64,000 bases of DNA, taken from Streptomyces cucumeris (GTDB lineage Bacteria > Actinomycetota > Actinomycetes > Streptomycetales > Streptomycetaceae). The notes beneath the pieces are model-generated. The model worked only from the letters and a program-made list of their open reading frames with translations, searched no databases and was not told where the DNA came from. Each line of letters begins with the position of its first letter. Within the stretch, counting starts at the first letter, position 1. Shown piece by piece: positions 62,966-64,000 of the stretch. A program made the position numbers and the translations under genes. Where the stretch lies: assembly GCF_024295805.1 (NCBI RefSeq), contig NZ_JANCLX010000007.1, forward strand, positions 124,001-188,000, in the 5' to 3' direction.

Positions 62966-64000
62966 TCACACCTGGACGCGCCGCTCCACCGCGTCCACGA
63001 TCTCGGCCAGCGCCTCGTCGACCGGGATGCCGTTCTTCTGCGAACCGTCGCGGTAGCGGAAGCTGACCGCTCCGGCCGTCACATCGTCGTCACCGGCGAT
63101 GATCATGAACGGGATCTTGGACTTCTGGGCGTTGCGGATCTTCTTCTGCATCCGGTCCGAGGAGGAGTCGACCTCCATCCGCAGCCCCTTGGCCTTGGCC
63201 TTGGCCGCGAACTCCTCCAGGTACGGCACATGGGTGTCACCGATCGGGATACCGACCGCCTGCACCGGGGCCAGCCACACCGGGAACGCACCCGCATAGT
63301 GCTCCAGCAGCACCGCGAAGAACCGCTCGATCGACCCGAACAGCGCCCGGTGGATCATGACCGGCTGTTGGCGCGAGCCGTCCGCCGCCGTGTACTCCAG
63401 CTCGAACCGGGCCGGCTGGTTGAAGTCGACCTGGATCGTCGACATCTGCCAGGTACGGCCGATGGCGTCCTTGGCCTGGACGGAGATCTTTGGACCGTAG
63501 AAGGCGGCGCCGCCCGGGTCCATGACCAGGTCGAGACCCTGCTTCTCGGCGGCCTTGCGCAGCTCCTCGGTGGCCTCGACCCACTGGTCCTCGCTGCCCA
63601 TGAACTTGTCCGAGTCGTCCCGCGTGGACAGCTCCAGGTAGAAGTCGCTCAGACCGTAGTCCCGGAGCAGGTTCAGCACGAAGGTCAGCAGATTGTCGAG
63701 CTCATCGGCCATCTGCTCCTTGGTGCAGTAGATGTGCGAGTCGTCCTGGGTGAACCCCCGGGCCCGGGTCAGGCCGTGGACGACACCGGACTTCTCGTAG
63801 CGGTAGACCGTGCCGAACTCGAAGAGCCGCAGCGGCAGCTCGCGGTAGGACCGCCCGCGCGCCCGGAACACCAGGTTGTGCATCGGGCAGTTCATGGCCT
63901 TGAGGTAGTAGTCCTGGCCCTCGAACTCCATGGGCGGGAACATGCCGTCCATGTAGTGCGGGAGGTGGCCGGAGGTCTCGAAGAGGCGCGCCTTGGTGAT
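62966..64000 (-). CDS. thrS: Threonyl-tRNA synthetase (partial, C-terminal part)
   Basis: 344 codons and the stop are visible; the 5' part (TGS, editing domain and start) is beyond the right edge. The reading frame stays open to 64000, so the internal Met at 63952 is not the start. Catalytic-core motifs are present: [11 protein letters not shown] (zinc Cys), motif 2 [33 protein letters not shown], and motif 3 [14 protein letters not shown]. The anticodon-binding domain ([27 protein letters not shown]) completes the C-terminus. Charges tRNA-Thr. Confidence 0.98.
   Translation of the reverse strand: MTKARLFETSGHLPHYMDGMFPPMEFEGQDYYLKAMNCPMHNLVFRARGRSYRELPLRLFEFGTVYRYEKSGVVHGLTRARGFTQDDSHIYCTKEQMADELDNLLTFVLNLLRDYGLSDFYLELSTRDDSDKFMGSEDQWVEATEELRKAAEKQGLDLVMDPGGAAFYGPKISVQAKDAIGRTWQMSTIQVDFNQPARFELEYTAADGSRQQPVMIHRALFGSIERFFAVLLEHYAGAFPVWLAPVQAVGIPIGDTHVPYLEEFAAKAKAKGLRMEVDSSSDRMQKKIRNAQKSKIPFMIIAGDDDVTAGAVSFRYRDGSQKNGIPVDEALAEIVDAVERRVQV

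Overview
The window is a GC-rich (about 70%) stretch of actinobacterial core chromosome, almost certainly from Streptomyces. The evidence is the developmental regulator gene bldD, the actinobacterial integration host factor gene mihF, a BldD with the c-di-GMP signature RGD-X8-RQDD, many GTG starts, TANNNT -10 boxes, and a gene order that, from memory, follows the S. coelicolor block from about SCO1473 (fmt) to SCO1531 (thrS). No prophage, biosynthetic gene cluster, CRISPR array, rRNA or tRNA was seen. Nearly all genes are housekeeping genes, so the unusual signals are regulatory sites, degenerate active sites, one small mobile-element relic and one anomalous homopolymer block.

Layout. 1-470: the 5' end of an ABC transporter gene (leaving the window on the left) with a MerR/SoxR-type promoter. 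474-8634: fmt, a small HTH protein, priA, metK, coaBC, rpoZ, gmk and mihF. 8839-18909: the pyrimidine operon pyrR-pyrB-pyrC-(PH-like membrane protein)-carA-carB-pyrD-pyrF, read leftward, mostly with 1-8 nt gene overlaps. 19106-19606: bldD, divergent from pyrR. 19686-19776: a nearly pure poly-G/poly-C tract. 19839-29045: nusB, efp, an M24 peptidase homologue, a P-loop protein, aroB-aroK-aroC, aroE and mltG. 29131-33919: ruvX, alaS, two small membrane proteins and rpsD. 33942-34853: an iron box and a DUF2470 protein. 34909-41749: rarA, a VKOR-family protein, hisS, a metallo-hydrolase, a membrane-anchored cyclophilin and a DUF349 protein. 41866-52102: relA, apt, secF, secD, yajC, ruvB, ruvA, ruvC and yebC. 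52160-54625: pdxT, pdxS and a LemA-like protein. 55078-58029: a MITE-like element abutting the phosphatidylinositol/mannoside cassette pimA-patA-pgsA. 58236-64000: an EF-G paralogue, an unrecognised membrane protein, a HIT hydrolase and thrS (running off the right edge).

How it works together. The window holds complete de novo UMP synthesis except orotate phosphoribosyltransferase (pyrE), four shikimate-pathway steps, both subunits of PLP synthase, the SecDF-YajC accessory translocon, the RuvABC resolvasome, (p)ppGpp synthesis (Rel plus the omega subunit), and first steps of phosphatidylinositol mannoside-type lipid synthesis. Many perfect GC hairpins without a U-tract separate transcription units, as is usual for streptomycetes.

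Most notable: a 169-bp element with 24-bp inverted ends flanked by CTAG, sitting at the pimA stop codon; a near-consensus DmdR/IdeR iron box in the 55-bp gap between rpsD and a DUF2470 gene; an M24 peptidase homologue that has lost metal ligands; a MerR-type promoter on an apparently accessory ABC transporter; and BldD-like sites shared by bldD and the pyrimidine operon. I did not find a convincing new multi-gene system.
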